Shown piece by piece: positions 51,715 through 60,901 of a DNA stretch of 64,000 nucleotides (its first letter is position 1; the number at the start of each line of letters is the position of its first letter). The stretch comes from Paraburkholderia xenovorans LB400 (GTDB lineage: Bacteria; Pseudomonadota; Gammaproteobacteria; Burkholderiales; Burkholderiaceae): NCBI RefSeq assembly GCF_000013645.1, contig NC_007952.1, positions 2,356,001 to 2,420,000 on the forward strand, given 5' to 3'. Both the position numbers and the translations under genes were made by a program. The notes below the pieces were generated by a model. It had not been told where the DNA came from. It did not search any database and saw only the letters and a list, made by a program, of their open reading frames with translations.

Positions 51715-52013
51715 GCAAGATCAAAACCGCACGGTTCGACGCGTCACACTACCTCGATAGCGAGGAAATGATCGCCGAGTATCTCAACGCCGCGCTGGAA
51801 GAAGGCGACGCCGACCTCCTGCTCGCCGCAATCGCCGACATCGCCAAAGCGCGCGGCATCGCCAAGATCGCGGCAGATGCCGGACTTGGCCGCGAAAGCC
51901 TCTACAAAACGCTCGCGCCCGGTTCCAAACCACGCATGGATACGGTGTTCAAGCTGCTGCGCGCGCTCGGCGTCAAACTCAACGCGGTGCCGGAAGGCGT
52001 GGCGGCGGCCTGA
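51711..52013 (+). CDS. HigA-like antitoxin (addiction module antidote)
   Basis: A 100-residue protein with FDASHYLDSEEMIAEYLNAA at the start and a helix-turn-helix IAKIAADAGLGRESLYKTLA near residue 52, typical of the antidote family paired with these toxins. It would neutralise the toxin and repress the operon. ATGA overlap with the toxin stop. Confidence 0.88.
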   Translation: MSKIKTARFDASHYLDSEEMIAEYLNAALEEGDADLLLAAIADIAKARGIAKIAADAGLGRESLYKTLAPGSKPRMDTVFKLLRALGVKLNAVPEGVAAA

Positions 52014-52131
52014 GTTGCGGCCGGCGTTGCGTTTGTCGTTGCGTTTGTCGTTGCGCTCACCAGTCCGGCGGCTTTGACACATTGTCGATACGCCGGGATC
52101 GGCTTTATCGTCAGGGATATGCCGGGGTTTT

Positions 52132-52152
52132 CCATTACCTTCCAGGTAATGG
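52132..52152. promoter_or_regulatory. Perfect 21-bp operator of the XRE/MmyB gene
   Basis: CCATTACCT (52132-52140), TCC, AGGTAATGG (52144-52152): a perfect 9-bp inverted repeat 32 bp before the start of the XRE gene. It has the right size and position for an autoregulatory site. Confidence 0.75.
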
Positions 52153-52184
52153 ATCGCCAGCGCGGTTTGGCTATCATCGTTGGC

Positions 52185-53051
52185 ATGAACACACTCTCGC
52201 TTGCCCAATCCGTCCCGCCGCACATGCCGGCGGCGAGCCGCACGGTCGGCGATCTGCTGCGCGAATGGCGCCAGCGTCGAAGAATGAGCCAGTTGCTGCT
52301 CGCCGCCGAAGCCGATATTTCGACCCGGCATTTGAGCTTCGTCGAATCAGGCCGCGCGGTGCCGAGCCGGGAAATGGTCATGCATCTTGCCGAACGGCTC
52401 GACGTGCCGCTGCGGGCTCGCAATGCTTTGCTAGTTGCGGCAGGTTATGCGCCGTTATTCCGTGAGCGTCAGCTATCGGATCCACAGTTGGCCGCCGCGC
52501 GCGAGGCCGTCGAATTGGTGCTGAAGGGGCATGAGCCTTATCCGGCGCTCGCCATCGACCGGCACTGGACCATCATCGCCGCGAACGGCGCGCTCGCGCC
52601 CCTGCTCGACGGCGCGAGTCCGGAACTGCTGAAGCCGCCGGTCAACGCGCTGCGCCTGAGCCTGCATCCGGAGGGCATTGCGGCGTCGATCGTCAATTGG
52701 CATGCGTGGCGCGAGCACATACTGGCTCGATTGCAGCGGCAAATCGACGTGAGCGGCGACGACACGCTAAGCGCGCTGCACGAAGAACTGGCCGCTTATC
52801 CGGCGCCGCCGGGCGCGGATGCGGCCGAACACGACACCGCCACTGCCGCCCAGATTGCGGTGCCGCTGCGGCTGCGCACGCCGATCGGCGTGCTGTCGTT
52901 TCTGAGCACGACCACGGTGTTCGGTACGCCAGTGGACGTAACACTTTCGGAGCTCGCCATCGAAGCATTCTTCCCGGCCGACCAGCAAACCACGGCGGCA
53001 TTGCGCGAATCCGCTGGGAATCAACGCGCAGACGCAGTGCGCCAACCGTAG
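52185..53051 (+). CDS. XRE-family regulator with MmyB-like ligand domain
   Basis: A 288-residue protein with an HTH (LREWRQRRRMSQLLLAAEAD; STRHLSFVESGRAVPSREMV) and a C-terminal MmyB domain (YPALAIDRHWTIIAANGALA; WHAWREHILARLQRQID; LSFLSTTTVFGTPVDVTLSE). It belongs to the same class as the regulator at 12255-13109 but is clearly different in sequence. The start at 52185 follows the palindrome at 52132-52152. No partner oxidoreductase is adjacent, so its targets beyond itself are unknown. Confidence 0.88.
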   Translation: MNTLSLAQSVPPHMPAASRTVGDLLREWRQRRRMSQLLLAAEADISTRHLSFVESGRAVPSREMVMHLAERLDVPLRARNALLVAAGYAPLFRERQLSDPQLAAAREAVELVLKGHEPYPALAIDRHWTIIAANGALAPLLDGASPELLKPPVNALRLSLHPEGIAASIVNWHAWREHILARLQRQIDVSGDDTLSALHEELAAYPAPPGADAAEHDTATAAQIAVPLRLRTPIGVLSFLSTTTVFGTPVDVTLSELAIEAFFPADQQTTAALRESAGNQRADAVRQP

Positions 53052-53125
53052 CCTGACCGCAGACGCGGCACCGTGCCACGTCGAGTCCTTCTCCTTTCAA
53101 TCGCCGGACCGCACGGAGAAAACAT

Positions 53126-53659
53126 TTGAACGACAACGCCCTACTCGTACGCCAACTCGGTCCCGACGACCGCGACGACTACTTCCAGCTTCGCCTGCGC
53201 GGACTGAGGGCGCATCCGGATTCGTTCGGTCAGAGTTATGAGGAAGCGCTTGCCAAAGGCGCGTCACAACACGACGCGATACTGGAGGGCTCGCGTGCGG
53301 CCGAAGGCGATTTTCTGCTCGGCGCTTACGCATCGGCCGGAACACCGTTGATCGGCGTGGTCGGACTGCTGCGAATCCCGAATGACAAACAACGGCATAA
53401 GGCCGCTATGGTCGGCATGTATGTCGCGCCGGAAGCCGCGGGCCGCGGCGTCGGGCGAGCGTTGCTCAATGAATTACTGGCGCGGGCTTCGCGTGTGGAC
53501 GGTCTACGGCAAATCCAGCTGCTGGTCGGCAGCCGCAACGAAGCCGCCAGAAAACTTTATGAGTCGCTCGGTTTTCGCAAATATGGCTGCGAAATCGGCG
53601 CGCTGAATGTCAACGGCGTGTTTCACGACGCCGATCTGATGGCGCTATTTATCAAATAG
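53126..53659 (+). CDS. GNAT-family N-acetyltransferase with TTG start
   Basis: A 177-residue acetyltransferase: acetyl-CoA binding motif MYVAPEAAGRGVGRALLNEL near residue 97 and C-terminal QLLVGSRNEAARKLYESLGF. The start codon is TTG at 53126, with GGAGAA at 53115-53120 at correct spacing; no better ATG is available. The substrate is unknown. It begins 74 bp after the XRE gene and may be controlled by it. Confidence 0.85.
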   Translation: MNDNALLVRQLGPDDRDDYFQLRLRGLRAHPDSFGQSYEEALAKGASQHDAILEGSRAAEGDFLLGAYASAGTPLIGVVGLLRIPNDKQRHKAAMVGMYVAPEAAGRGVGRALLNELLARASRVDGLRQIQLLVGSRNEAARKLYESLGFRKYGCEIGALNVNGVFHDADLMALFIK

Positions 53660-54294
53660 ATAGAGATAGCAAGGGCGCGGCGGACCTCGCCGCCGTTCAA
53701 CGGTGCGTCCGTTGCCCGCGTCTGGCGCCGAAGTCGAACATGGCCGCTCAACCATCCGGCAGAAGTTAGGCCAGAAGTTACAAATCCGGCCTTGATTGTA
53801 ACTGGGGCCGCACCAACCCGTTACATCTTCGTTTTGTCCCCAAAACGCGGTAAGGCAGTGGTACTTATTACTTTATATTGACCTTGCTTTCCATTCCCTT
53901 TCTGACCGAAGCCGGAATTACCGGGCGGTAACCGATCCCCGTCATTTGCTCAGACAAATAAGCGAAAAGCCTGTACTACAAGGGTTTTCATGGACCAGAC
54001 AGAAATTCGGGCAGGTCAGAAATCCGCTATGCATGACGTATTACAACCCTGTGAAAGAGTTACCGAAAATTGATGTATCTTTTTGAGACATTTTTTTGAG
54101 AAGGGATTGATTTCTTGTTTTACCCTTCATACAATTCGTCCCAAGCTGTTACGAAATGTAACGCGATGTATCAAAAGGTCGCCGCCTGTATCAGGTGGTG
54201 ACAGTAGCCGGAGGACATCATTTCCGGCGAGGCACAAAAGACATAACGGCAGAAAAAGCCGACATCGTAATTCGGGGCTTCGGAAACACAAAAA
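53660..54294. promoter_or_regulatory. Long leader/control region of flhDC
   Basis: This 635-bp gap is unusually AT-rich for the genome. It holds three inverted repeats with GTTAC/GTAAC or TTACC/GGTAA arms: AGTTACAA/TTGTAACT (53776-53803), TTACC/GGTAA (53918-53931) and GTTAC/GTAAC (54148-54162). It also has a CGTTTTG/CAAAACG hairpin (53830-53847). Long regulated leaders are typical of flhDC. No gene is seen. Confidence 0.6.
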
Positions 54295-54615
54295 ATGGAC
54301 CGTAGCAGCGAGACGCTGGATTCAATCCGCGAGATCAACTTGTCTTACATCATGCTCGCGCAACGTATGTTGCGTGAGGACAAACCGGTCGGGATGTTCC
54401 GGTTGGGATTGTCGTCGGAACTGGCCGATTTGCTTGCCGGGCTGTCGCTCGCGCAGATCGTCAAGCTGGCCGCTTCCGATCAGCTTTTGTGTTTTTTCCG
54501 CTTTAACGACCACTCCATGTTGTCGGCGTTGACGCAAACGACGAAACACACAGCAGTTGCACCGACTCACGCGGCGATCCTGCTTGCAGGCCAGCCTGCC
54601 GAGCAGTTCGCTTAA
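54295..54615 (+). CDS. flhD: Flagellar transcriptional regulator FlhD
   Basis: A 106-residue protein with the FlhD core REINLSYIMLAQRMLREDKP, VGMFRLGLSSELADLLAGLS and DQLLCFFRFNDHSMLSALTQ. With FlhC it forms the hexameric activator of class II flagellar genes. No SD of standard strength is seen just before the ATG. It precedes flhC by about 14 bases. Confidence 0.93.
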   Translation: MDRSSETLDSIREINLSYIMLAQRMLREDKPVGMFRLGLSSELADLLAGLSLAQIVKLAASDQLLCFFRFNDHSMLSALTQTTKHTAVAPTHAAILLAGQPAEQFA

Positions 54616-54629
54616 TCGAGGTGACCGCG

Positions 54630-55199
54630 ATGCTCAAGCGTAGCCTGACGGAAGACGCCCAGGAAGTATTTCGCGCCATCGCGCTGATCGAACTCGGCGC
54701 GCGCATGCAGGTGCTCGAAAGCGAACTGACGCTCTCGCGCGACCGCATGATCCGCCTGTATCGCGAGGTCAAGGGTGTGTCGCCGCCCAAGGGCATGCTG
54801 CCTTTTTCGGCGGACTGGTACATGACGTGGCTGGCGAACATTCACGCGTCGCTGTTCTACAACACGTATCTGTTCCTGAAGAACGAAGCGCGCTGCTCCC
54901 ATCTGGACGCGCTGACCAAAGGGTACCGGCTGTATCTGGAACATTGCCAGCACAGCGAAACCGAACCGGTGCTGGATCTGACGCGTGCGTGGACGCTGGT
55001 GCGCTTTTTCGACGCCGACATTCTGCAATTGACCCGATGCTGCCGTTGCACCGGCAAGTTCGTGGCGCACAAACACGATCTGCAGCACAACGTGGTGTGC
55101 GGCGCATGCCAGCCACCCTCGCGTGCCGGCAAGACGAAGAAAGCCGCGGCCGCCCGCCAGGAAGCACTCGAAGCAGCGCAGATCGCGCAGGCCGCCTGA
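54630..55199 (+). CDS. flhC: Flagellar transcriptional regulator FlhC
   Basis: A 189-residue protein with GVSPPKGMLPFSADWYMTWL near residue 49 and zinc-binding Cys137, Cys140, Cys157 and Cys160 (LTRCCRC; VVCGACQ), the same positions as in E. coli FlhC. It is the DNA-binding partner of FlhD. The Ala/Lys-rich tail extends beyond the zinc site. Start ATG 54630 or GTG 54621. No motAB or che genes follow, so this may be a second flhDC copy in the genome. Confidence 0.93.
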   Translation: MLKRSLTEDAQEVFRAIALIELGARMQVLESELTLSRDRMIRLYREVKGVSPPKGMLPFSADWYMTWLANIHASLFYNTYLFLKNEARCSHLDALTKGYRLYLEHCQHSETEPVLDLTRAWTLVRFFDADILQLTRCCRCTGKFVAHKHDLQHNVVCGACQPPSRAGKTKKAAAARQEALEAAQIAQAA

Positions 55200-55261
55200 A
55201 TGGATTAACGCTGACTCGACGAGGGCTGGTCCGGCCCGACTCGAACCGAAGCCTCACATAG

Positions 55262-55290
55262 AAAGTCCGCTCCACGCGGACTTTTTTTTC
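55262..55290 (+). terminator. Rho-independent terminator after flhC
   Basis: AAAGTCCGC (55262-55270) and GCGGACTTT (55276-55284) form a perfect 9-bp stem around TCCAC, followed by a run of T. Confidence 0.93.
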
Positions 55291-55351
55291 ATCCCTTCGC
55301 CCTCTTCGCCCATCTTTCCCCTTCAGCGCCGGCAGCCGGCACGTGGCCGGA

Positions 55352-56716
55352 TCATCCGGCCAATCCGGCCGTTTGCACCACCAGCCAGAGGTTCGCCGCG
55401 CTGATCACCACGAACAGCGTCCACGCGACGCACCGCGTCAGCAGCGTATTGGCGAATTCGCCCATCAGCGAACGGTCGTTGGTCATGCGGATCAGCGGAT
55501 AAAGCGCGAACGGCAACTGCAGGCTCAGCACGACCTGGCTTGCGACCAGCAGCTTGCCGACAGCGCCGTTGCCCATCATCTGCACGCCGATGAGCGCGGG
55601 AATCAACGCCAGAGCCCGCGTGATGAAGCGCCGTTGCCAGCACGGAATCTTCAGTTTCAGGAAACCTTCCATGATGACCTGCCCCGCCACCGTGCCGGTA
55701 AAGGTCGAGCTTTGTCCCGAGGCGAGCAAGGTCACGGCGAACAGCACCGCTGCGAAACCGGTGCCGACGATGGGCGCGAGCAGCTTGTAGGCGTCCTCGA
55801 TTTCGGTGACCTGATTGTGGCCGGTGGCATGGAACGCGGCGGCGGCCAGAATCAGGATCGCCATGTTGATCAGCAGCGCGAGCACGAGCGACACGATCGT
55901 GTCGATGCGCGACATGCCGATCGCCGACCTGATGCTGGCGGGATCGCGCTTCACCGCGCGCGTCTGCACGATCGACGAATGCAGATAGAGGTTATGCGGC
56001 ATGACCGTCGCGCCGAGAATGCCGATTGCCAGATACATGGGCTCGCGCGAACTCAAAGCCTGCCACGACGGAATCAGCCCCTGCGCGACCGATGGCCAGT
56101 GCGGCTGCACCAGCGCCAGTTCGATGATGTACCCGACGCCGATGGTCGCGATCAGCCCGAGCATGATCGCTTCGAGGTCGCGGAAATTCTTGCCCTTCAG
56201 GCCGAGCACGATCAGCGTATCGAACGCGGTCAGCAGCACGCCGGTGGTCAGCGAGCATTTGAAGAGCAGATGGAAAGCGAGTGCGCCGCCGAGCACTTCG
56301 GCCAGATCGCAGGCCACGATCGAGAGTTCCGCCAACAGCCACTGAAAGCGCGCCACGGCCGGTGAATAGCGTGTTCTCGACAATTCGGCGAGGTCGCGCC
56401 CGGTAGCAATGCCGAGGCGCATGCTCAGACATTGCAGCGCCATCGCCGCGAGACTCGACAGCATGACGACGAACAGCAGGCTGTACCCATAGCGCGAGCC
56501 CGCTTCGATGTCGGTCGCCCAGTTGCCCGGGTCCATATAGCCGATCGAGACCAGCAGGCCGGGCCCCGCGAATTGCAGAATCCTCTTCCAGAAAGGCGCG
56601 CCTTGCGTGACGGCCACCGAGCCTTGCACCTCGGATGGGCAAAACGGTGCCGTTGCCGTAGTCGGTAGTTTGAACTGCAATCCGGGAGTCTCTTGAAGGG
56701 GATAAACACGGCGCAT
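55352..56716 (-). CDS. mntH: NRAMP-family divalent metal (Mn2+) transporter
   Basis: A 454-residue, eleven-helix membrane protein with the metal-site motifs GYMDPGNWAT near residue 60 and GATVMPHNLYLHS near 250, typical of MntH proton-coupled Mn2+/Fe2+ importers. The start at 56716 lies 23 bp after the acyl-CoA dehydrogenase-like gene on the same strand, so the two are probably co-transcribed. This leaves no room for the usual Mn-responsive operator directly upstream. Confidence 0.9.
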   Translation of the reverse strand: MRRVYPLQETPGLQFKLPTTATAPFCPSEVQGSVAVTQGAPFWKRILQFAGPGLLVSIGYMDPGNWATDIEAGSRYGYSLLFVVMLSSLAAMALQCLSMRLGIATGRDLAELSRTRYSPAVARFQWLLAELSIVACDLAEVLGGALAFHLLFKCSLTTGVLLTAFDTLIVLGLKGKNFRDLEAIMLGLIATIGVGYIIELALVQPHWPSVAQGLIPSWQALSSREPMYLAIGILGATVMPHNLYLHSSIVQTRAVKRDPASIRSAIGMSRIDTIVSLVLALLINMAILILAAAAFHATGHNQVTEIEDAYKLLAPIVGTGFAAVLFAVTLLASGQSSTFTGTVAGQVIMEGFLKLKIPCWQRRFITRALALIPALIGVQMMGNGAVGKLLVASQVVLSLQLPFALYPLIRMTNDRSLMGEFANTLLTRCVAWTLFVVISAANLWLVVQTAGLAG

Positions 56717-56739
56717 CGTACAGGCCGCCGCGAGCCGCC

Positions 56740-57942
56740 TCAAGTGTACAAAGAAACCTCCGGCAACGTGCCGGTGAGCGCGTAGCGGCCGACGTCGCGC
56801 ACGCGATAGTCCAGCGGATCGTGCAGCGTGTGCACGCGAGCGTTGCGCCAGAAACGGTCGAGCGCGAGCGGCGCGTGCGTGGCGCGGGCACCACAGGCGT
56901 CGAACAGCTGTTCGCTGACGTCGAGCGCGGCGCGGTGCGCGACGATCTTCGCCTCCGAAGTGGCGAGCGCAACCTGCGCACGGGTTTCGGGGGAAAGCGC
57001 CGCGCCCCGTTGCCACGCGTCGTCGAGCAGCCAGGCCGCGCGCGTGGCCAGCGCTTCCGCGCTGACCGCTTGCAGGCGCATTTCGCCGAAGCGCTGGATC
57101 AGGTAGGGATCGTCGGTGGCTTTGTCCACGCCGGAATAGATCCACGCCTTACCGTGCTGCGTGACGTAGGCTCGCGCTTCGTCGAGCGCGCCCTGTGCAA
57201 TGCCCACGAACAGGTTGGTCAGCACCAGTTGCGAAATCAGCGTGCGCAAACTCGCGTGCGGTGTGTCGGGCCGCTCCATGACTTCATGCGGTTCGAGCTT
57301 GACGCGCACGAACGACACGCTGCCGCTGTCGGTCTGCCGCTGGCCGATCGGATTCCAGTCTTCGTGAACGGTAATGCCTTCGCGCGTGGTCGGCAGGACA
57401 CCGAACACCGGTTTGCCGGTGACCGGATCCTGCGCGGAGACCGTCATCATCTGCGAGCCGCGCGTGCCTGAGCAGAATCCCTTCTGGCCGTCGAGCAGGT
57501 AGCCGCCGTCGCCGCTTGCGGTGGCAATGAGCCGTGTGTCGAGCGGATTGACGGCGTTACCCCACCACCACCGGTTTTCGACGGTGCCGCTCAGAAAGCG
57601 GGCGCGTTGTTCAGGATTGCCCCATACATTGACGCTGACCACCTGCAGGCACGTGAAGCCCAACAGATGCGCGAGCGCGCTGTCCACTTGCGCGATCTTG
57701 CGAACCGTCTCGTAGATGTCGGGCCAACGCGCGCCGAGGCCGCCGAATTCGCGCGGCACCGCGAGCGTGAGAAGCCCCGCGTCGGCGATCCATTGTTTTT
57801 CCTGGGCGGCGTGGCCGCCTTCGAGATCGCGCTGCGCGGCACTGGCATGCAGCGCGTCGAGCAGACTCGCGAGATCGCGCACCACCGGCGCAGCGGATGC
57901 CTGAGGCGTGTGCAACGCATCGGCATGACGAGGATCGTTCAT
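56740..57942 (-). CDS. sfnC: Acyl-CoA dehydrogenase-like flavoprotein, sulfur-acquisition (SfnC/DszC) type
   Basis: A 400-residue protein of the acyl-CoA dehydrogenase fold (LLTLAVPREFGGLGARWPDI; VENRWWWGNAVNPLDTRL; QKGFCSGTRGSQMMTVSAQD; QLVLTNLFVGIAQGALDEAR). Its closest type, as I recall it, is SfnC/DszC, FMNH2-dependent oxidative enzymes for organosulfur use. Its place just after the methionine-type ABC transporter genes on the same strand supports a sulfur role. The exact substrate is unknown. Confidence 0.75.
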   Translation of the reverse strand: MNDPRHADALHTPQASAAPVVRDLASLLDALHASAAQRDLEGGHAAQEKQWIADAGLLTLAVPREFGGLGARWPDIYETVRKIAQVDSALAHLLGFTCLQVVSVNVWGNPEQRARFLSGTVENRWWWGNAVNPLDTRLIATASGDGGYLLDGQKGFCSGTRGSQMMTVSAQDPVTGKPVFGVLPTTREGITVHEDWNPIGQRQTDSGSVSFVRVKLEPHEVMERPDTPHASLRTLISQLVLTNLFVGIAQGALDEARAYVTQHGKAWIYSGVDKATDDPYLIQRFGEMRLQAVSAEALATRAAWLLDDAWQRGAALSPETRAQVALATSEAKIVAHRAALDVSEQLFDACGARATHAPLALDRFWRNARVHTLHDPLDYRVRDVGRYALTGTLPEVSLYT

Positions 57943-58116
57943 GCAATTTCCATGTGAAAAATTTTCTGGCGGGCCGCGGCAGACACAATGCTTGCGACGA
58001 CGCCCAATGCCATAGCTAGCATGATAGGCGGTGATACAGGTGCCGCAAACGTGCGCGGCTATTCCTCATGCGAATAACCGCCGCGTGGCCGGAACGACAG
58101 ACACGATCATGGGCGC

Positions 58117-58773
58117 TCACGCGCGCTGCGCGAGCCGCCGAACGAACCGGTCGCCGACGAACTGCACCGCCGTGACGATCACGATCAGCAGCACGATCAC
58201 CGTCACCATCACGGTCGTATCGAAGCGCTGGTAGCCATAGCGGATGGCCAGATCGCCGAGGCCGCCGGCGCCGACTGCGCCCGCCATCGCCGACGAGCCG
58301 ATCATCGCCACCACCGTGATGGTGAAGCCGCCGAGAATGCCCGGCAGCGCCTCGGGCAGCAGCACATGCCAGATGATATGCCGGCGTTGCGCGCCCATTG
58401 CCTGCGCGGCTTCGATCAGACCACGGTCCACTTCGCGCAAACTCACTTCGGCTACGCGCGCGAAAAACGGAATCGCCGCGATGCTGAGCGGCACGATCGC
58501 GGCCCACACGCCGATCGTCGTGCCGATCAGCAAACGTGTGAGCGGCAGCAATGCCACCAGCAGAATGATGAATGGCGTGGAGCGGAACGCATTGACGAGC
58601 GCACCAAGCGTACTGTTCACCACCCGCTTCTCGAAGATGCCGCCACGTGTCGTGGTGACCAGCACCAGTGCTAGCGGAACGCCGACCAGCGCCGCGATGA
58701 ATGCGGACACGCCGACCATGACGATGGTGTCGCGAATCGCGTCAGCGAGTTCGGAAAGCCACAGATCAGACAT
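58117..58773 (-). CDS. metI: Methionine-type ABC transporter permease
   Basis: A 218-residue inner-membrane protein with about five helices and the permease EAA loop EAAQAMGAQRRHIIWHVLLP near residue 132. MetI forms the channel for methionine or related sulfur compounds. It overlaps the end of metN by eight bases. The start at 58773 gives the usual MetI length. Confidence 0.92.
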   Translation of the reverse strand: MSDLWLSELADAIRDTIVMVGVSAFIAALVGVPLALVLVTTTRGGIFEKRVVNSTLGALVNAFRSTPFIILLVALLPLTRLLIGTTIGVWAAIVPLSIAAIPFFARVAEVSLREVDRGLIEAAQAMGAQRRHIIWHVLLPEALPGILGGFTITVVAMIGSSAMAGAVGAGGLGDLAIRYGYQRFDTTVMVTVIVLLIVIVTAVQFVGDRFVRRLAQRA

Positions 58774-59926
58774 AGCCCAATACCTCGACATGATTGGCGT
58801 AGCGGCGCGCGCGTTCGAGCAATGTCGCGATCTGCGCTTGCACGGTGCTGTCCGCGTTCGCACGGACTTGCGCCGACACCACGAGACGTCCCTGCGCATG
58901 CCCCTGAATCCGGTCGATGCCGCCATGCACGAAGCTCACGCGTCCGCCTTCGACACTCAGCGCCGAAGCAAGCCCGCCGAGATCCGGCTCGCGCGCGTCG
59001 GCGCCGGTGAAACGCACGTCCAGCAGAATCTGTGCATCCGCTTGCGCGATGTCGTGCAATGGTTTGACGCGCTCGGCGAGGTCCGTCGGCAAGTCATGCA
59101 CCAGGGTGCGCAACAGCGCGCGCGTCGCGTCGTGTTGCGGATCGCCGAATACGCGCCACACCGGACCGGTTTCCACGACTTCACCGCGCTCGATCACCGC
59201 GACCGTATCGCAGACCTCGCGAATCACCTGCATCTCGTGCGTGATCAATACGACGGTCAGATTCAGACGCTGATTGATATCGCGCAGCAAGGCGAGAATC
59301 GCTTGCGTCGTTTCCGGATCCAGCGCGGAGGTGGCTTCGTCGCAAAGCAGAATGTCCGGATCGGTGACCAAAGCCCGCGCAATCCCGACTCGCTGTTTCT
59401 GACCGCCGGACAGGCTCGCCGGATAAGCATCGCGCTTGGCGGACAGGCCCACCAGTTCCAGCAACGCGTCGACTTTTTTCTCGATCGCCGCTTTCGGCAC
59501 GCCGGCGATTTTCAGCGGCAACGCAATGTTCTCGCGCACGGTCTTTGCGGACAGCAGATTGAAGTGCTGGAACACCATGCCGATACGGCGGCGCAGGGTC
59601 ACGAGTCCGCGTTCGTCGAGTTCGCCGACGCTCACGCCATTCACGCGCACGGCGCCTGAACTCGGCTTTTCCAGCCCATTGACGAGCCGCAGCAGCGTCG
59701 ACTTGCCTGCACCGCTGCGGCCGATAATGCCGAACACTTCGCCGCGCGCCACGTTCAACGTGACGTTGGCGAGCGCCGCGGTTGCCACGCCGCGCGTATT
59801 CGCGAACACCTTGCCGACGTCGTCGAATATCACGGCGGGTTGCGTCGCCGTTGTGTGCGATTCCGCATTCACGGCGAGAGACGGCGCGTCTTCGATGAAC
59901 TGCGGCGCGTCGAAAAGATTGGCCAT
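58766..59926 (-). CDS. metN: Methionine-type ABC transporter ATP-binding protein
   Basis: A 386-residue ATPase with Walker A GRSGAGKST near residue 73, signature LSGGQKQRVGIARAL near 178, Walker B ILLCDEATSALDPETT and a C-terminal NIL regulatory domain (about 300-386) that binds methionine. The N-terminus has an extension of about 30 residues before the ATPase core. The start at 59926 has AAAGGAGC upstream. Second gene of the metQNI operon. Confidence 0.93.
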   Translation of the reverse strand: MANLFDAPQFIEDAPSLAVNAESHTTATQPAVIFDDVGKVFANTRGVATAALANVTLNVARGEVFGIIGRSGAGKSTLLRLVNGLEKPSSGAVRVNGVSVGELDERGLVTLRRRIGMVFQHFNLLSAKTVRENIALPLKIAGVPKAAIEKKVDALLELVGLSAKRDAYPASLSGGQKQRVGIARALVTDPDILLCDEATSALDPETTQAILALLRDINQRLNLTVVLITHEMQVIREVCDTVAVIERGEVVETGPVWRVFGDPQHDATRALLRTLVHDLPTDLAERVKPLHDIAQADAQILLDVRFTGADAREPDLGGLASALSVEGGRVSFVHGGIDRIQGHAQGRLVVSAQVRANADSTVQAQIATLLERARRYANHVEVLGYV

Positions 59927-60061
59927 GATCCAGCTCCTTTCAGGCTTCCGCGGTGGTCGGCGCAGCCGCTTGCAACCGGCGCCGATGCTGTGCGCCGGCA
60001 TGCACGCCGGGCTTCCACGCGCAAGCGTAATCTTCGAACGATTCAGGCATGTCCGCGCGGG

Positions 60062-60901
60062 TTACCAGGCAACGGCATAAAGATTGCCGAAGGCTTTGTC
60101 GAGCGCGGCGCGCACCGCCGGCGAATGCTGATAGATCGAAATGTACTTGCGGATACGCGGGTCGTTCACGCTTTCCGGACGCACGACCCACTGGATCGCG
60201 TAGTTCTTGTTCTCGAGGCCGTCGAACAGCAGCGCGCTATTCGGATCGGTGGTACCCGCGAGCTTGATGAAACTCGGATAGCCCTGCGCGAGGTCGACGT
60301 CGTCGAGCGAGCGAGCCAGTTGCGATGCTTCGAGCTGCACGATCTTCAGGTGCTTCGGGTTGTCGATAATGTCGAGCGTCGTCGCGCGATAGTCGACGCC
60401 CGGCTTCAGCTTGATGAGACCGGCGCGTTGCAGCAATAACAGACCGCGGCCGCCGTTGACCGGATCGTTGGCAATCGCGACCGTGGCGCCGTCTTTCAAT
60501 TCGTCGAAGCGTTTGATCTTCTTCGAATACAGGCCGATCTTCATGATCGTGCCGGGCGCGATCGCGACGAAGTTATAACCGCCCTGCTTCTTCGCATTCT
60601 CGAGAAACGGAATGTGCTGGAAGTAGTTGACGTCGATGTCCTTGTTGGCGAGCGCTGCATTCGGCGTGTTCCAGTCGGTGAACTCGATGATCTTCACGTC
60701 GAGTCCCTGCTCTTTGGCTTCGCGCGCGGCGATTTTGAGCGCCTCGATTTGCGGGCTGGTCGCAGTGCCGATTTTCAGCGTGGACGAGTCGGCCGCTGAG
60801 GCAGGCGAGACCTGCAATGCGAGCGTGAGACCGAAAGCGCCGATGAGCGAGATAGCCGGCGTGTGGAAAAAGCGCCGCACAGTGGATAGAAAAATGCGCA
60901 T
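60062..60901 (-). CDS. metQ: Methionine-type ABC transporter substrate-binding protein
   Basis: A 279-residue periplasmic protein of the NlpA/MetQ family: signal peptide ending near SPASA, then LKIGTATSPQIEALKIAARE, DVNYFQHIPFLENAKKQGGY and VAIANDPVNGGRGLLLLQRA. It binds methionine or a related organosulfur compound. First gene of the minus-strand operon metQ-metN-metI, followed by the sfnC-like and mntH genes. Confidence 0.92.
   Translation of the reverse strand: MRIFLSTVRRFFHTPAISLIGAFGLTLALQVSPASAADSSTLKIGTATSPQIEALKIAAREAKEQGLDVKIIEFTDWNTPNAALANKDIDVNYFQHIPFLENAKKQGGYNFVAIAPGTIMKIGLYSKKIKRFDELKDGATVAIANDPVNGGRGLLLLQRAGLIKLKPGVDYRATTLDIIDNPKHLKIVQLEASQLARSLDDVDLAQGYPSFIKLAGTTDPNSALLFDGLENKNYAIQWVVRPESVNDPRIRKYISIYQHSPAVRAALDKAFGNLYAVAW

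Noticed and set aside
54083..54532. Frame upstream of and overlapping flhD
   Set aside because: Out of frame with flhD, basic/Ser/Cys-rich; FlhD itself is clear.
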